31,683 nt of DNA, taken from the NCBI GenBank assembly GCA_017435025.1, contig JAFSFU010000190.1, positions 1 through 31,683 on the forward strand, in the 5' to 3' direction. Source of the stretch: Lachnospiraceae bacterium (GTDB lineage Bacteria; Bacillota_A; Clostridia; Lachnospirales; Lachnospiraceae). Each line of letters starts with the position of its first letter. Positions within the stretch are counted from its first letter, which is position 1. The notes under the pieces are model-generated. The model worked only from the letters and a program-made list of their open reading frames with translations. It had not been told where the DNA came from and made no database searches. Below are positions 1 to 6,192 of the stretch, piece by piece. The position numbers were made by a program, and so were the translations under genes.

Positions 1-390
1 TACTACTTCGATGAAGATTCCAAAGTGGCGATTAAAGGTAAGGAAACCATTGAGGAAGGCGATGGCACTGTTTCCACATTCTATTTTAATGAAGGAAGCT
101 ATGCAGGTCGCGGTGTTACCGGCGTAAAGGATGGTTATCTGTATTACATGGGTAAACGTCAGGAGGCAGACGAAGAAGCAAAGTATGAAGCGATTACAAT
201 CGAATCCGGTAAGACTTATGTTGTAAATAAGAATGGTAAGGTTGTTAAGAACAAGTCTGTAAAAGATGACGATGGAACCAAATATACAGTAAATAGTGCC
301 GGCCTTTTAACTCATGTAGATGGCGAATCGGCTAGCGGCGAGAAATTCAATGATCCGATTGAGCCGGAGTTCGTTGAGTGGGATTGGTAA
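1..390 (+). CDS. C-terminal end of a repeat-containing, probably cell-surface protein (5' end outside window)
   Basis: The frame is open from base 1, so this is the 3' part of a longer gene; the GTG at 25 is an internal valine codon, not a start. The visible 129 residues are rich in Tyr, Gly, Lys and Asp and contain loosely repeated units of the type GYLYYMGK, GKTYVVNKNGK and GTKYTVNSAG. These are spaced like the aromatic/glycine repeats of Firmicute cell-wall-binding (choline- or glucan-binding-like) proteins. The protein ends in an acidic and aromatic tail, EFVEWDW. No membrane anchor or LPXTG motif is visible. The likely role is non-covalent attachment to the cell envelope, inferred only from repeat style. 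The N-terminal catalytic or adhesive part lies outside the window, so overall function cannot be given. Confidence 0.6.
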   Translation, partial: YYFDEDSKVAIKGKETIEEGDGTVSTFYFNEGSYAGRGVTGVKDGYLYYMGKRQEADEEAKYEAITIESGKTYVVNKNGKVVKNKSVKDDDGTKYTVNSAGLLTHVDGESASGEKFNDPIEPEFVEWDW

Positions 391-400
391 AGAGAATCAA

Positions 401-614
401 TATTTAACTCAGTAATTATATAACAAAAATCGGTGTACAAAGATAGCTTCGTTTTCGAAGTTCATCCGTGCGCTTATAAGCAACTGCTCTCGCAACTCGT
501 CCCTTTGGGACTCAAACAGTGCTCCGCAGTTGCAGCTAGCACAGATGAACTTTGCGAAAGCCTCGCAATCATCTTTGGTACGCCGATTTTTGCTGTATAA
601 TACTGAATCAAATA
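401..614. repeat. 214-bp imperfect palindrome (long inverted repeat)
   Basis: Left arm 401-438 and right arm 578-614 are near-perfect reverse complements, sharing TCAGTA/TACTGA, CAAAAATCGG/CCGATTTTTG and GTAC/GTAC. Further nested stems lie inside: GAAGTTCATC (457-466) with GATGAACTTT (544-553), GCAACTGC (480-487) with GCAGTTGC (526-533), and a central TCCCtttGGGA. The whole element could fold into one long hairpin. It sits between convergent genes (1-390 plus, 773-1912 minus). I see no ORF and no transposase. It could be a MITE-like element or a bidirectional terminator. Confidence 0.75.
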
Positions 615-660
615 TCTTTATATAATTACTACACCATACTTGTGTTTATGTGCATTTTGT

Positions 661-770
661 TAAGATTTTTTAATTGGGGAAGATAAAAAGGACCATCTAA
701 TGGAAAAACGCTCATTCTGTAAATGAGCGTTTTTCTATATATGGCTTTTTATTTACTCAATTAAATATCA
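661..770. repeat. Short copy (copy A) of a three-copy inverted-repeat element
   Basis: The right arm, ending TTTACTCAATTAAATATCA at 770, and the GACCATCT/ATGGCTTTTTATT flanks match the ends of the longer elements at 25664-25896 and 31206-31443. The left terminal repeat (about 663-690) is degenerate. The roughly 120-nt interior of the long copies is missing. A 14-bp perfect stem (703-716 with 722-735) takes its place. The element ends two bases from the stop codon of the minus-strand amidohydrolase at 773. No coding capacity. Confidence 0.7.
703..735. terminator. Bidirectional intrinsic terminator hairpin inside copy A
   Basis: GAAAAACGCTCATT (703-716) pairs perfectly with AATGAGCGTTTTTC (722-735) across a 5-nt loop. 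The A- and T-rich stem ends give a U-tract on either strand. It lies 38 nt past the stop of the minus-strand amidohydrolase, so it probably ends that transcript. Confidence 0.75.
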
Positions 771-772
771 CC

Positions 773-1912
773 TTAAATCTCCACACCGTCGATCAGCACG
801 TGTTTTACCTCGCCCTGAACTGTGAATGGAGAACCGTCGATCACAACGATATCAGCATCCTTGCCAACCTCCAGGGAACCAACACGGTCAGCAACACCGA
901 GGTGCTCTGCCGGATGGATTGTGATGGCACGGAGGGCATCGTACTCGTCCATACCGGCCTGGATTGCAAAACCTGCACAGAGCGGGAGAGAATCAAGCGG
1001 AGTGAACGGAGCATCTGTGATGATGGAAACATGGCAGCCTGCGTTTGCAAGGATGCCCGGTGTTTCCCATGTGATGTTCTGGAGCTCAAATTTTGTTGCA
1101 TGGCCGAATGTCGGACCAACTGCCAACGGAACGTTTGCCTCAACCAGTTCATCTACGATCAGGTGACCTTCCGTCACGTGCTCGAGAGTCAGGTTTACAC
1201 CAAACTCTTTTGCAATGCGGATCGCTGTCAGAGAGTCATTTGCCTGATGAGCATGAGCTTTTAATGGGATCTCTTTATTGAGAACCGGGATCAGAGCTTC
1301 GGATTTTTCATCGTATGCCGGCATCTTGGACGGATCGCCTGCAGCAGCATCTAACTGAGCTTTGTAAAGCTGTGCTTTCTTTAAAGCGATGCGGATATTT
1401 GCAGCAGTTGTCATACGGCTGGAGATACCTTTTTTCTCATAGCAGCGTTTCGGGTTTTCACCGAATGCACATTTCATAGCAACCGGATTTTTTACCAGCA
1501 TGTCGTCCACGCATCTGCCTACAGATTTGATCACGCAGAAAGTACCACCGATGGCGTTGGCACTGCCTGGGCCTGTTGCGAAACAGGTAACACCGGCTTT
1601 TGCAGCTTCCAGAAGACACGGATCCATCGGCTGGATACCGTCAAGACCGCGAACCTGCGGAGTTACCGGGCTTCCTAATTCATTATAATCCGTTCCTTCA
1701 TAACCGATACCATGGCCTGCCATACCTGTGTGGCAGTGTGCTTCAACGAAGCCCGGGTATACATGGAGACCTGTCGCATCGATCACTTCTGCGTCTTCTG
1801 CGTTCAGATTTTCACCGATTTCTACGATTTTACCATTGTCAACAAGGATATCAGCTACGAAAGCATCTCTTGCGACTGCTGTGTGCAGAGTACCGTTTTT
1901 AATACAGATCAT
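773..1912 (-). CDS. Amidohydrolase-superfamily metallo-hydrolase, paralog 1
   Basis: 379 residues from ATG at 1912, chosen because an AAGGAGG lies 9 nt upstream and the product then has the same N-terminus and length as the paralog at 1985-3124. An ATG at 1921 would abut that ribosome binding site. The protein starts with the small beta domain of COG1228-type amidohydrolases, followed by a metal-binding HCH motif near residue 60 (VEAHCHTG). Later come KAHAHQAND, LEHVTEGH and the catalytic-Asp region IITDAP. The family hydrolyses cyclic amides, imidazolones, dipeptides or related C-N bonds; the substrate cannot be told here. It is second of two tandem copies, separated by a hairpin. Cytoplasmic, with no signal peptide. 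Confidence 0.85.
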   Translation of the reverse strand: MICIKNGTLHTAVARDAFVADILVDNGKIVEIGENLNAEDAEVIDATGLHVYPGFVEAHCHTGMAGHGIGYEGTDYNELGSPVTPQVRGLDGIQPMDPCLLEAAKAGVTCFATGPGSANAIGGTFCVIKSVGRCVDDMLVKNPVAMKCAFGENPKRCYEKKGISSRMTTAANIRIALKKAQLYKAQLDAAAGDPSKMPAYDEKSEALIPVLNKEIPLKAHAHQANDSLTAIRIAKEFGVNLTLEHVTEGHLIVDELVEANVPLAVGPTFGHATKFELQNITWETPGILANAGCHVSIITDAPFTPLDSLPLCAGFAIQAGMDEYDALRAITIHPAEHLGVADRVGSLEVGKDADIVVIDGSPFTVQGEVKHVLIDGVEI

Positions 1913-1936
1913 TGTACTCATCCTCCTTATAAATAA

Positions 1937-1971
1937 GGCTGTCACCAATTGAAATTCAACTTGTGACAGCC
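1937..1971 (-). terminator. Intercistronic hairpin between the amidohydrolase paralogs
   Basis: On the minus strand GGCTGTCAC and GTGACAGCC form a 9-bp perfect stem (1963-1971 with 1937-1945) followed by TTATTT. It lies between the upstream paralog's stop (1985) and the downstream paralog's ribosome binding site. It is likely a terminator or partial attenuator reducing expression of the second copy. Confidence 0.65.
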
Positions 1972-1984
1972 CTTTTGTTATTTA

Positions 1985-3124
1985 TTAGATTGCCTTACCG
2001 TCGATAAGAACGTATTTAGCTTTACCTTCTACTGTGAACGGGCAGCCTTCCATAATAACGATATCAGCGTCTTTGCCTTCCTCAAGGGAACCTACGCGAT
2101 CAGCAACACCGATGTGCTCAGCCGGGTTGATTGTGATAGCGCGGAGAGCGTCGAACTCGTCCATACCAGCTTTGATCGCAAAGCCTGCGCATAACGGAAG
2201 GTGGTGAAGCGGGATAACCGGAGCGTCAGTGATGATGGAAACGTGGCAGCCTGCTTTTGCAAGGATACCCGGTGTCTCCCAGCACTTGTACTGAAGCTCA
2301 AATTTTGTGGAGTGACCGAATGTCGGACCAACTGCTAACGGCTTATTAGCTTCAACCAGCTCGTCAACGATCAGGTGACCTTCTGTTACATGCTCAAGAG
2401 TAACATCAACGTCGAACTCTTTTGCAATGCGGAGAGCTGTGAGGATATCATTTGCCTGATGTGCATGAGCCTTTAACGGGATCTCTTTGTTGAGAACCGG
2501 AATTAAAGCTTCGGATTTCTCATCGTAAGCCGGAAGTTTGGAAACATCTTCGCCAGCAGCTTCAACTTTTGCTTTGTAAAGCTGAGCTTTCTTTAATGCG
2601 ATGCGGAGATCAGCAGCAGTTGTCATACGGCTGGAGATACCCATTGATTTGTAGCAGCGTTTCGGGTTCTCACCGAATGCGCATTTCATAGCTACCGGAT
2701 ATTTTACGATCATCTTATCTACACAGTTGCCGGTTGGTTTGATAGCAACGAATGTACCGCCAAGTACGTTGGAGGAGCCTGGGCCTGTTGCGAAGCAAGT
2801 AACACCAGCTTTAGCAGCCTGCTTCATAGTAACATCCATCGGATTGATACCGTCGATGGAACGAAGGTGCGGAGTTACCGGCTCGTTGTACTCATTATAG
2901 TCCTGTCCTTCATAACCGATACCGTGGCCGTCAAGACCTGTATGGCAGTGAGCATCGATGAAGCCCGGATATACGTTAAGGCCAGTAGCATCGATCACTT
3001 CTGCGCCTTCTGCACATAAGTTTTCACCGATTTTTGCAATTTTGCCGTTGTCAACAAGGATATCAGCTACGAAAGCTTCTCTTGTTACCGCTGTATGCAG
3101 GTTACCATTTTTAATTAAGATCAT
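1985..3124 (-). CDS. Amidohydrolase-superfamily metallo-hydrolase, paralog 2
   Basis: 379 residues; ATG at 3124 with AAAGGAGG 9 nt upstream. The protein is closely similar to the product of 773-1912 along its full length, for example sharing MKCAFGENPKRCY, GISSRMTTAA and LEHVTEGHLIVDELVEAN. Metal-binding His59 and His61 lie in DAHCHTG. The HAHQAND motif, LEHV and IITDAP complete the expected amidohydrolase ligands. The differences between the copies, such as the GLDGHG/GMAGHG loop after the first metal site and the VIPLHHLP/FTPLDSLP segment near the catalytic Asp, could alter substrate choice. This copy has its own promoter and is first in the pair. The reaction is probably hydrolysis of a cyclic amide or amide-like C-N bond in the cytoplasm; the substrate is unknown. 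Confidence 0.85.
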   Translation of the reverse strand: MILIKNGNLHTAVTREAFVADILVDNGKIAKIGENLCAEGAEVIDATGLNVYPGFIDAHCHTGLDGHGIGYEGQDYNEYNEPVTPHLRSIDGINPMDVTMKQAAKAGVTCFATGPGSSNVLGGTFVAIKPTGNCVDKMIVKYPVAMKCAFGENPKRCYKSMGISSRMTTAADLRIALKKAQLYKAKVEAAGEDVSKLPAYDEKSEALIPVLNKEIPLKAHAHQANDILTALRIAKEFDVDVTLEHVTEGHLIVDELVEANKPLAVGPTFGHSTKFELQYKCWETPGILAKAGCHVSIITDAPVIPLHHLPLCAGFAIKAGMDEFDALRAITINPAEHIGVADRVGSLEEGKDADIVIMEGCPFTVEGKAKYVLIDGKAI

Positions 3125-3186
3125 GGAAAAATTCCTCCTTTATAATTGTTCGGCCCTGATCGGGGACCGAGAATGTTCACAGATAT

Positions 3187-3215
3187 ATGATAGCTGTTTT
3201 GATGAAAAAAAGCAA
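3187..3215 (-). promoter_or_regulatory. Sigma-A promoter for the amidohydrolase pair
   Basis: On the minus strand TTGCTT (3210-3215) and TATCAT (3187-3192) are separated by 17 nt. A G/C-rich inverted repeat (CGGtCCC with GGGcCG, about 3153-3171) follows in the leader before the AAAGGAGG. Confidence 0.6.
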
Positions 3216-3253
3216 GATATTCTTGGGATTCTATGTGAAAATCTTACAAAAAG

Positions 3254-4207
3254 TTATTTGGAAACCACGTTGATCGGACTGCCGCTTAAGTATGCTTTGA
3301 TGTTGCCGTCCAGAATGGATACCAGTCTCTGACGGGTTTCCAGTCCTTTCCAACCCATGTGAGGAGTAAGAATCACATTGTCCAATGTGTACAGTGGATT
3401 ATCAGCTACCGGCGGTTCTGTCTCCTGGACATCCAGACCTGCGCCTGCGATCACATGCTCCTGAAGGGCTTTGATCAGAGCTGGTTCATCCACCAGCGCA
3501 CCGCGGGAGGTGTTGATCAGGAAAGCGGTCGGTTTCATCATTGCCAGAGTCTCTTCGTTGATAATGTGTTTTGTCTGCGGAGTCAACGGACAGTGCAGAG
3601 ATACATAATCGCTGGATCTCAGCAGGGTTTCCAGATCCACATAACGGATACCGTCCTCATCCTCTCGCGGTGTTCTTGTATAAACAAGAATATTCATATC
3701 CAGAGCCTTTGCCACCTTGATCACGGAGCGGCCGATGTTGCCTGCACCGATGATGCCGAGGGTTTTATCATTTACCTCCACATGCGGAACCTGCAGATTC
3801 TTTGTGAAATTGTCGCGGTTTCCATTCGCCAGCATCTTCATCTGGGTCTGCATGGTAGAACTTAAGTTGAGGATCATCATAATGGTTGTATGGGCTACAC
3901 GCTGGGAGCTGTAAGCCGGAATATTGCATACGAGGATGCCTTTTTCCTTTGCGGCATTCAGATCCAGGTTGTTGTATCCGGTGCCTGCCTCACAGATCAG
4001 TTTTACGGATTCCGGAAACTGACGGATCAGATCACCGCTCACCGGCATTTCTTTTGTCACAATGATATCTGCATCCTGAATACGGGACAGCAGCTCCTCC
4101 GGAGTAGTGTCATCGTATACTACAACCTCATCAGAAAGCACAGAAAAATCCAGATTTCCGTCGAAATTCATCTTTGCAGCGTTCAGTACAATTGTTTTTG
4201 CGTTCAT
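3254..4207 (-). CDS. D-2-hydroxyacid dehydrogenase (NAD(P)-dependent)
   Basis: 317 residues from ATG at 4207, with GGAGG 9 nt upstream. The protein shows the two-domain arrangement of the family. Its Rossmann motif GAGNIG is at residues 154-159, inside the catalytic domain formed by both termini. The catalytic Arg235 (NTSRGALVDE), Glu264 (ETEPP) and His283 (TPHMGW) are all present. The family reduces 2-keto acids such as hydroxypyruvate, glyoxylate or phenylpyruvate to D-2-hydroxy acids. The sequence alone does not decide the substrate; glycerate/hydroxypyruvate reductase is the most common annotation for this type. The gene lies downstream of aroD, with an 89-nt gap containing a weak hairpin (4239-4264). 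Confidence 0.88.
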   Translation of the reverse strand: MNAKTIVLNAAKMNFDGNLDFSVLSDEVVVYDDTTPEELLSRIQDADIIVTKEMPVSGDLIRQFPESVKLICEAGTGYNNLDLNAAKEKGILVCNIPAYSSQRVAHTTIMMILNLSSTMQTQMKMLANGNRDNFTKNLQVPHVEVNDKTLGIIGAGNIGRSVIKVAKALDMNILVYTRTPREDEDGIRYVDLETLLRSSDYVSLHCPLTPQTKHIINEETLAMMKPTAFLINTSRGALVDEPALIKALQEHVIAGAGLDVQETEPPVADNPLYTLDNVILTPHMGWKGLETRQRLVSILDGNIKAYLSGSPINVVSK

Positions 4208-4238
4208 GGGAATCTACCTCCATTGATAAAACTGGGTT

Positions 4239-4264
4239 CCGTCGCAGCAAGAAACAGGCGACGG
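4239..4264 (-). terminator. Weak hairpin between aroD and the hydroxyacid dehydrogenase
   Basis: CCGTCGC and GCGACGG form a 7-bp stem with a 12-nt loop. The T-run (TTTT) begins only 7 nt after the stem, so termination is probably partial at best. Confidence 0.4.
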
Positions 4265-4296
4265 TGCGGTTGTAAAGTTCTATGAAAGGGGAGCGG

Positions 4297-5052
4297 CTAG
4301 GCCAGACTCTCCAAAATGTTTTTTAGCAAATCTGCCGGGAGCTGACCCGGAGCAGATGCATGGCCGGCAGTTCCGAAGGTAACTGCGGAGCCGGAAAATG
4401 TACCACAGACACGGCTTAATGCACCGAGACGTCCCATGGACATGGTGATCACAGGGGTGTCGGTATGTGTTTGTTTCATGGTTACGGTCGCATCGAGAAG
4501 TGTCAGTACGTCCTGTTCGCATTGCGGCATGACGGCATATTTTGCCAGATCTGCTCCTAGCTCCTGCATTCGGCAGAGGGTTTTGACGATCACATCTTTC
4601 GATGGTGTTTTGTCAAAATCATGGCAGGAGCCGACGACTTTCATATCGGATTCATGGGCGGAAGCTACCAGAGTGGTCATCACATCATCGCCGCGCGACA
4701 ATTCCACATCCACCAGATCAGCCAGACCTGTTTGCATTACGGAATAGTTGATGGCTTCGTATTCTTCGGTTTTGATCACAGCCTGACCGCCCTCTAGGGA
4801 GGTGCGGATCGTGAACAGAAGCGGGATATCACCAATCCTTTCCCTGAGAAGTTTTAATGCCTCATTTCGCACAGTTTCATCTTGAAAGTTTTTATAAAAA
4901 TCTGCGCGCCATTCGACCAGATCGCAGGGAACTGTTTGCAGTGTCTCCACGGATCTTTTCAGTGATTCAAGGTTGGAATCGGTCAGTGGAATACAGATCT
5001 TTGGGAGTCCTTCTCCCAGTTTCAAGTTTCGTATTTGTATCACAGAGGGCAT
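4297..5052 (-). CDS. aroD: Type I 3-dehydroquinate dehydratase
   Basis: 251 residues. ATG at 5052 was chosen because GGAGG lies 7 nt upstream and this gives the usual type I length; a longer in-frame start at 5094 lacks this spacing. It dehydrates 3-dehydroquinate to 3-dehydroshikimate through a Schiff base (shikimate pathway step 3). All key residues of the Salmonella enzyme are found at a constant offset of one: Glu47, Glu87, His144, the Schiff-base Lys171, Arg214, Ser233 and Gln237. The enzyme should therefore be fully active. It has its own promoter behind a nitrilase-family gene and precedes a hydroxyacid dehydrogenase. No other shikimate genes are in the window, so either a biosynthetic or a quinate/shikimate-scavenging role is possible. 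Confidence 0.95.
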   Translation of the reverse strand: MPSVIQIRNLKLGEGLPKICIPLTDSNLESLKRSVETLQTVPCDLVEWRADFYKNFQDETVRNEALKLLRERIGDIPLLFTIRTSLEGGQAVIKTEEYEAINYSVMQTGLADLVDVELSRGDDVMTTLVASAHESDMKVVGSCHDFDKTPSKDVIVKTLCRMQELGADLAKYAVMPQCEQDVLTLLDATVTMKQTHTDTPVITMSMGRLGALSRVCGTFSGSAVTFGTAGHASAPGQLPADLLKNILESLA

Positions 5053-5089
5053 AAAAGATCCTCCTTCTGACATGTGGTATGAATGCTCA

Positions 5090-5110
5090 CGCATCCGTAT
5101 AAAGGATGCG
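5090..5110 (-). other. Hairpin in the aroD leader
   Basis: CGCATCC (5090-5096) and GGATGCG (5104-5110) are perfect 7-bp complements with a 7-nt loop. The hairpin lies just downstream of the predicted aroD transcription start. No T-run follows, so it is more likely an mRNA-stabilising 5' hairpin or a protein site than a terminator. Confidence 0.5.
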
Positions 5111-5125
5111 AAGTTATCTGTATTC

Positions 5126-5155
5126 AGTATAATATAGGAGAGAAAGGTCTGTCAA
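5126..5155 (-). promoter_or_regulatory. Promoter for aroD
   Basis: On the minus strand TTGACA (5150-5155) and TATACT (5126-5131) are 18 nt apart. The -35 box lies directly behind the nitrilase-family stop codon at 5162, so aroD can be transcribed independently. Confidence 0.65.
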
Positions 5156-5161
5156 TGATGC

Positions 5162-5926
5162 CTACTGATACAGTTCCGGACGTCGTTTGTCCGGGAAAAA
5201 GTGTTTCTTCCAATTCAAGGACGAATCCGCTTCGAAAGTCACCAGTTCCGGCTCATTTTTATAGGAAGAGACGATGACCTCGCCATCCGGTGCAGTCACG
5301 AAGATACCGCCGCCGTACCGATCTTCATCCCAAAGATTGCAGCATGCCATGTAAACACAGTTATCATAACTGCGGGCGGGAATGTATTTGTTCCAAATCG
5401 CCTTGCGGTTTCCGGCAGCAGACGGTACCGCATGTGGAGCAAAAATAACGGATGTGCCTCGCAGAACCAGAGTCTGAGTGATCTCAGGGAAGTGTGTTTC
5501 TACACAGAGCTGGAAACCAATCTTGATTCCACAGGTAAGCGGGTAGACGCGGAGCGAATCGCCGGACTCGAACACTTGGGATTCGCGGTTTCCTAAATGG
5601 GTTTTACGGTAGGAACGAACCGTACCATTGGAATAAAAGATACTGTGATTGATATAGAGGCTATCTTCGTCGCGCTCCATAAAACCAACCAGAAGATCTA
5701 TGTTCCATTGAAAAGCCAGTTCAGAAATCTGTACGCATGGATCAGAGTCCATGGAGATTGCTTGGGAAGATGCCAGTTCTCTGGAATAACCGGTGAGAAA
5801 ACACTCCGGGAAGCAGAGGGCGGTGCAGCCAAGGGCATGGGCCTCCTGTGCATAACGGGCGATGGTTTCGATATTATGTTGAATATCTGCAGCAGATTTT
5901 GCAGAGATCAGACCGAATTTGTACAT
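5162..5926 (-). CDS. Carbon-nitrogen hydrolase (nitrilase-superfamily amidase)
   Basis: 254 residues from ATG at 5926, with GGAG 8 nt upstream; a GTG at 5935 is too close to the ribosome binding site. The Glu-Lys-Cys triad is complete: Glu41 in CFPECFLTGY, Lys108 in YRKTHLG, and Cys141 in GFQLCVETHFPE. These enzymes hydrolyse omega-amides, carbamoyl amines or similar linear amides through a thioester intermediate in the cytoplasm. The lack of a fused domain and the 254-residue length fit a stand-alone amidase such as omega-amidase or carbamoylputrescine-amidase type. The substrate cannot be assigned. It is the first gene of the minus-strand block, whose members (amidase, hydroxyacid dehydrogenase, cyclic amidohydrolases) could jointly process amide compounds, which is an inference from proximity. 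Confidence 0.88.
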   Translation of the reverse strand: MYKFGLISAKSAADIQHNIETIARYAQEAHALGCTALCFPECFLTGYSRELASSQAISMDSDPCVQISELAFQWNIDLLVGFMERDEDSLYINHSIFYSNGTVRSYRKTHLGNRESQVFESGDSLRVYPLTCGIKIGFQLCVETHFPEITQTLVLRGTSVIFAPHAVPSAAGNRKAIWNKYIPARSYDNCVYMACCNLWDEDRYGGGIFVTAPDGEVIVSSYKNEPELVTFEADSSLNWKKHFFPDKRRPELYQ

Positions 5927-5950
5927 ATAAAACACTCCTATCTATTCCTT

Positions 5951-5979
5951 ATTATAAATCAAGCAACTTCCATTTGCAA
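5951..5979 (-). promoter_or_regulatory. Promoter for the nitrilase-family gene, sharing its -35 hexamer
   Basis: On the minus strand TTGCAA (5974-5979), 17 nt, then TATAAT (5951-5956). TTGCAA is its own reverse complement, and the same six bases serve as -35 for the opposite promoter. Confidence 0.75.
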
Positions 5980-6002
5980 TTTGATTGCATGTCAGATATA
6001 AT
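5974..6002 (+). promoter_or_regulatory. Promoter for the ABC transporter/precorrin-2 dehydrogenase operon
   Basis: TTGCAA (5974-5979), 17 nt, then TATAAT (5997-6002). The predicted start near 6009 leaves a leader of about 185 nt before the first gene. Confidence 0.75.
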
Positions 6003-6007
6003 AGGAA

Positions 6008-6192
6008 GGAACAAAATATGTGAATGAAATCTGCCGGATCGCAACAGACGATGCAAGGCCTTAAAATGTATTTCAACACGCATCGTGACAGCGTGACCTA
6101 AATATGGGTCGTGTTATTTTGTGTTGAAAGAACAGGAAAGGAAGTCTGTCGCGGGTCGGTTTTTATTTTTTTGAGATGTGAGGTATGAAAAT
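6008..6192 (+). promoter_or_regulatory. Long structured 5' leader, candidate cis-regulatory RNA
   Basis: TTTCAACAC (6071-6079) and GTGTTGAAA (6121-6129) form a perfect 9-bp stem. It encloses a second helix, GACC (6095-6098) with GGTC (6107-6110). A second GGGTC at about 6154-6158 lies directly before a T-rich tract (6160-6172) and could compete for the same GACC. This arrangement resembles an alternative-fold terminator. I do not recognise a known riboswitch class; there is no B12 box. Confidence 0.4.

Noticed and set aside
6008..6192. Cobalamin riboswitch ahead of the transporter operon
   Set aside because: A short CGCAACAG segment resembles part of the cobalamin aptamer, but the B12 box and the rest of the conserved core are missing.
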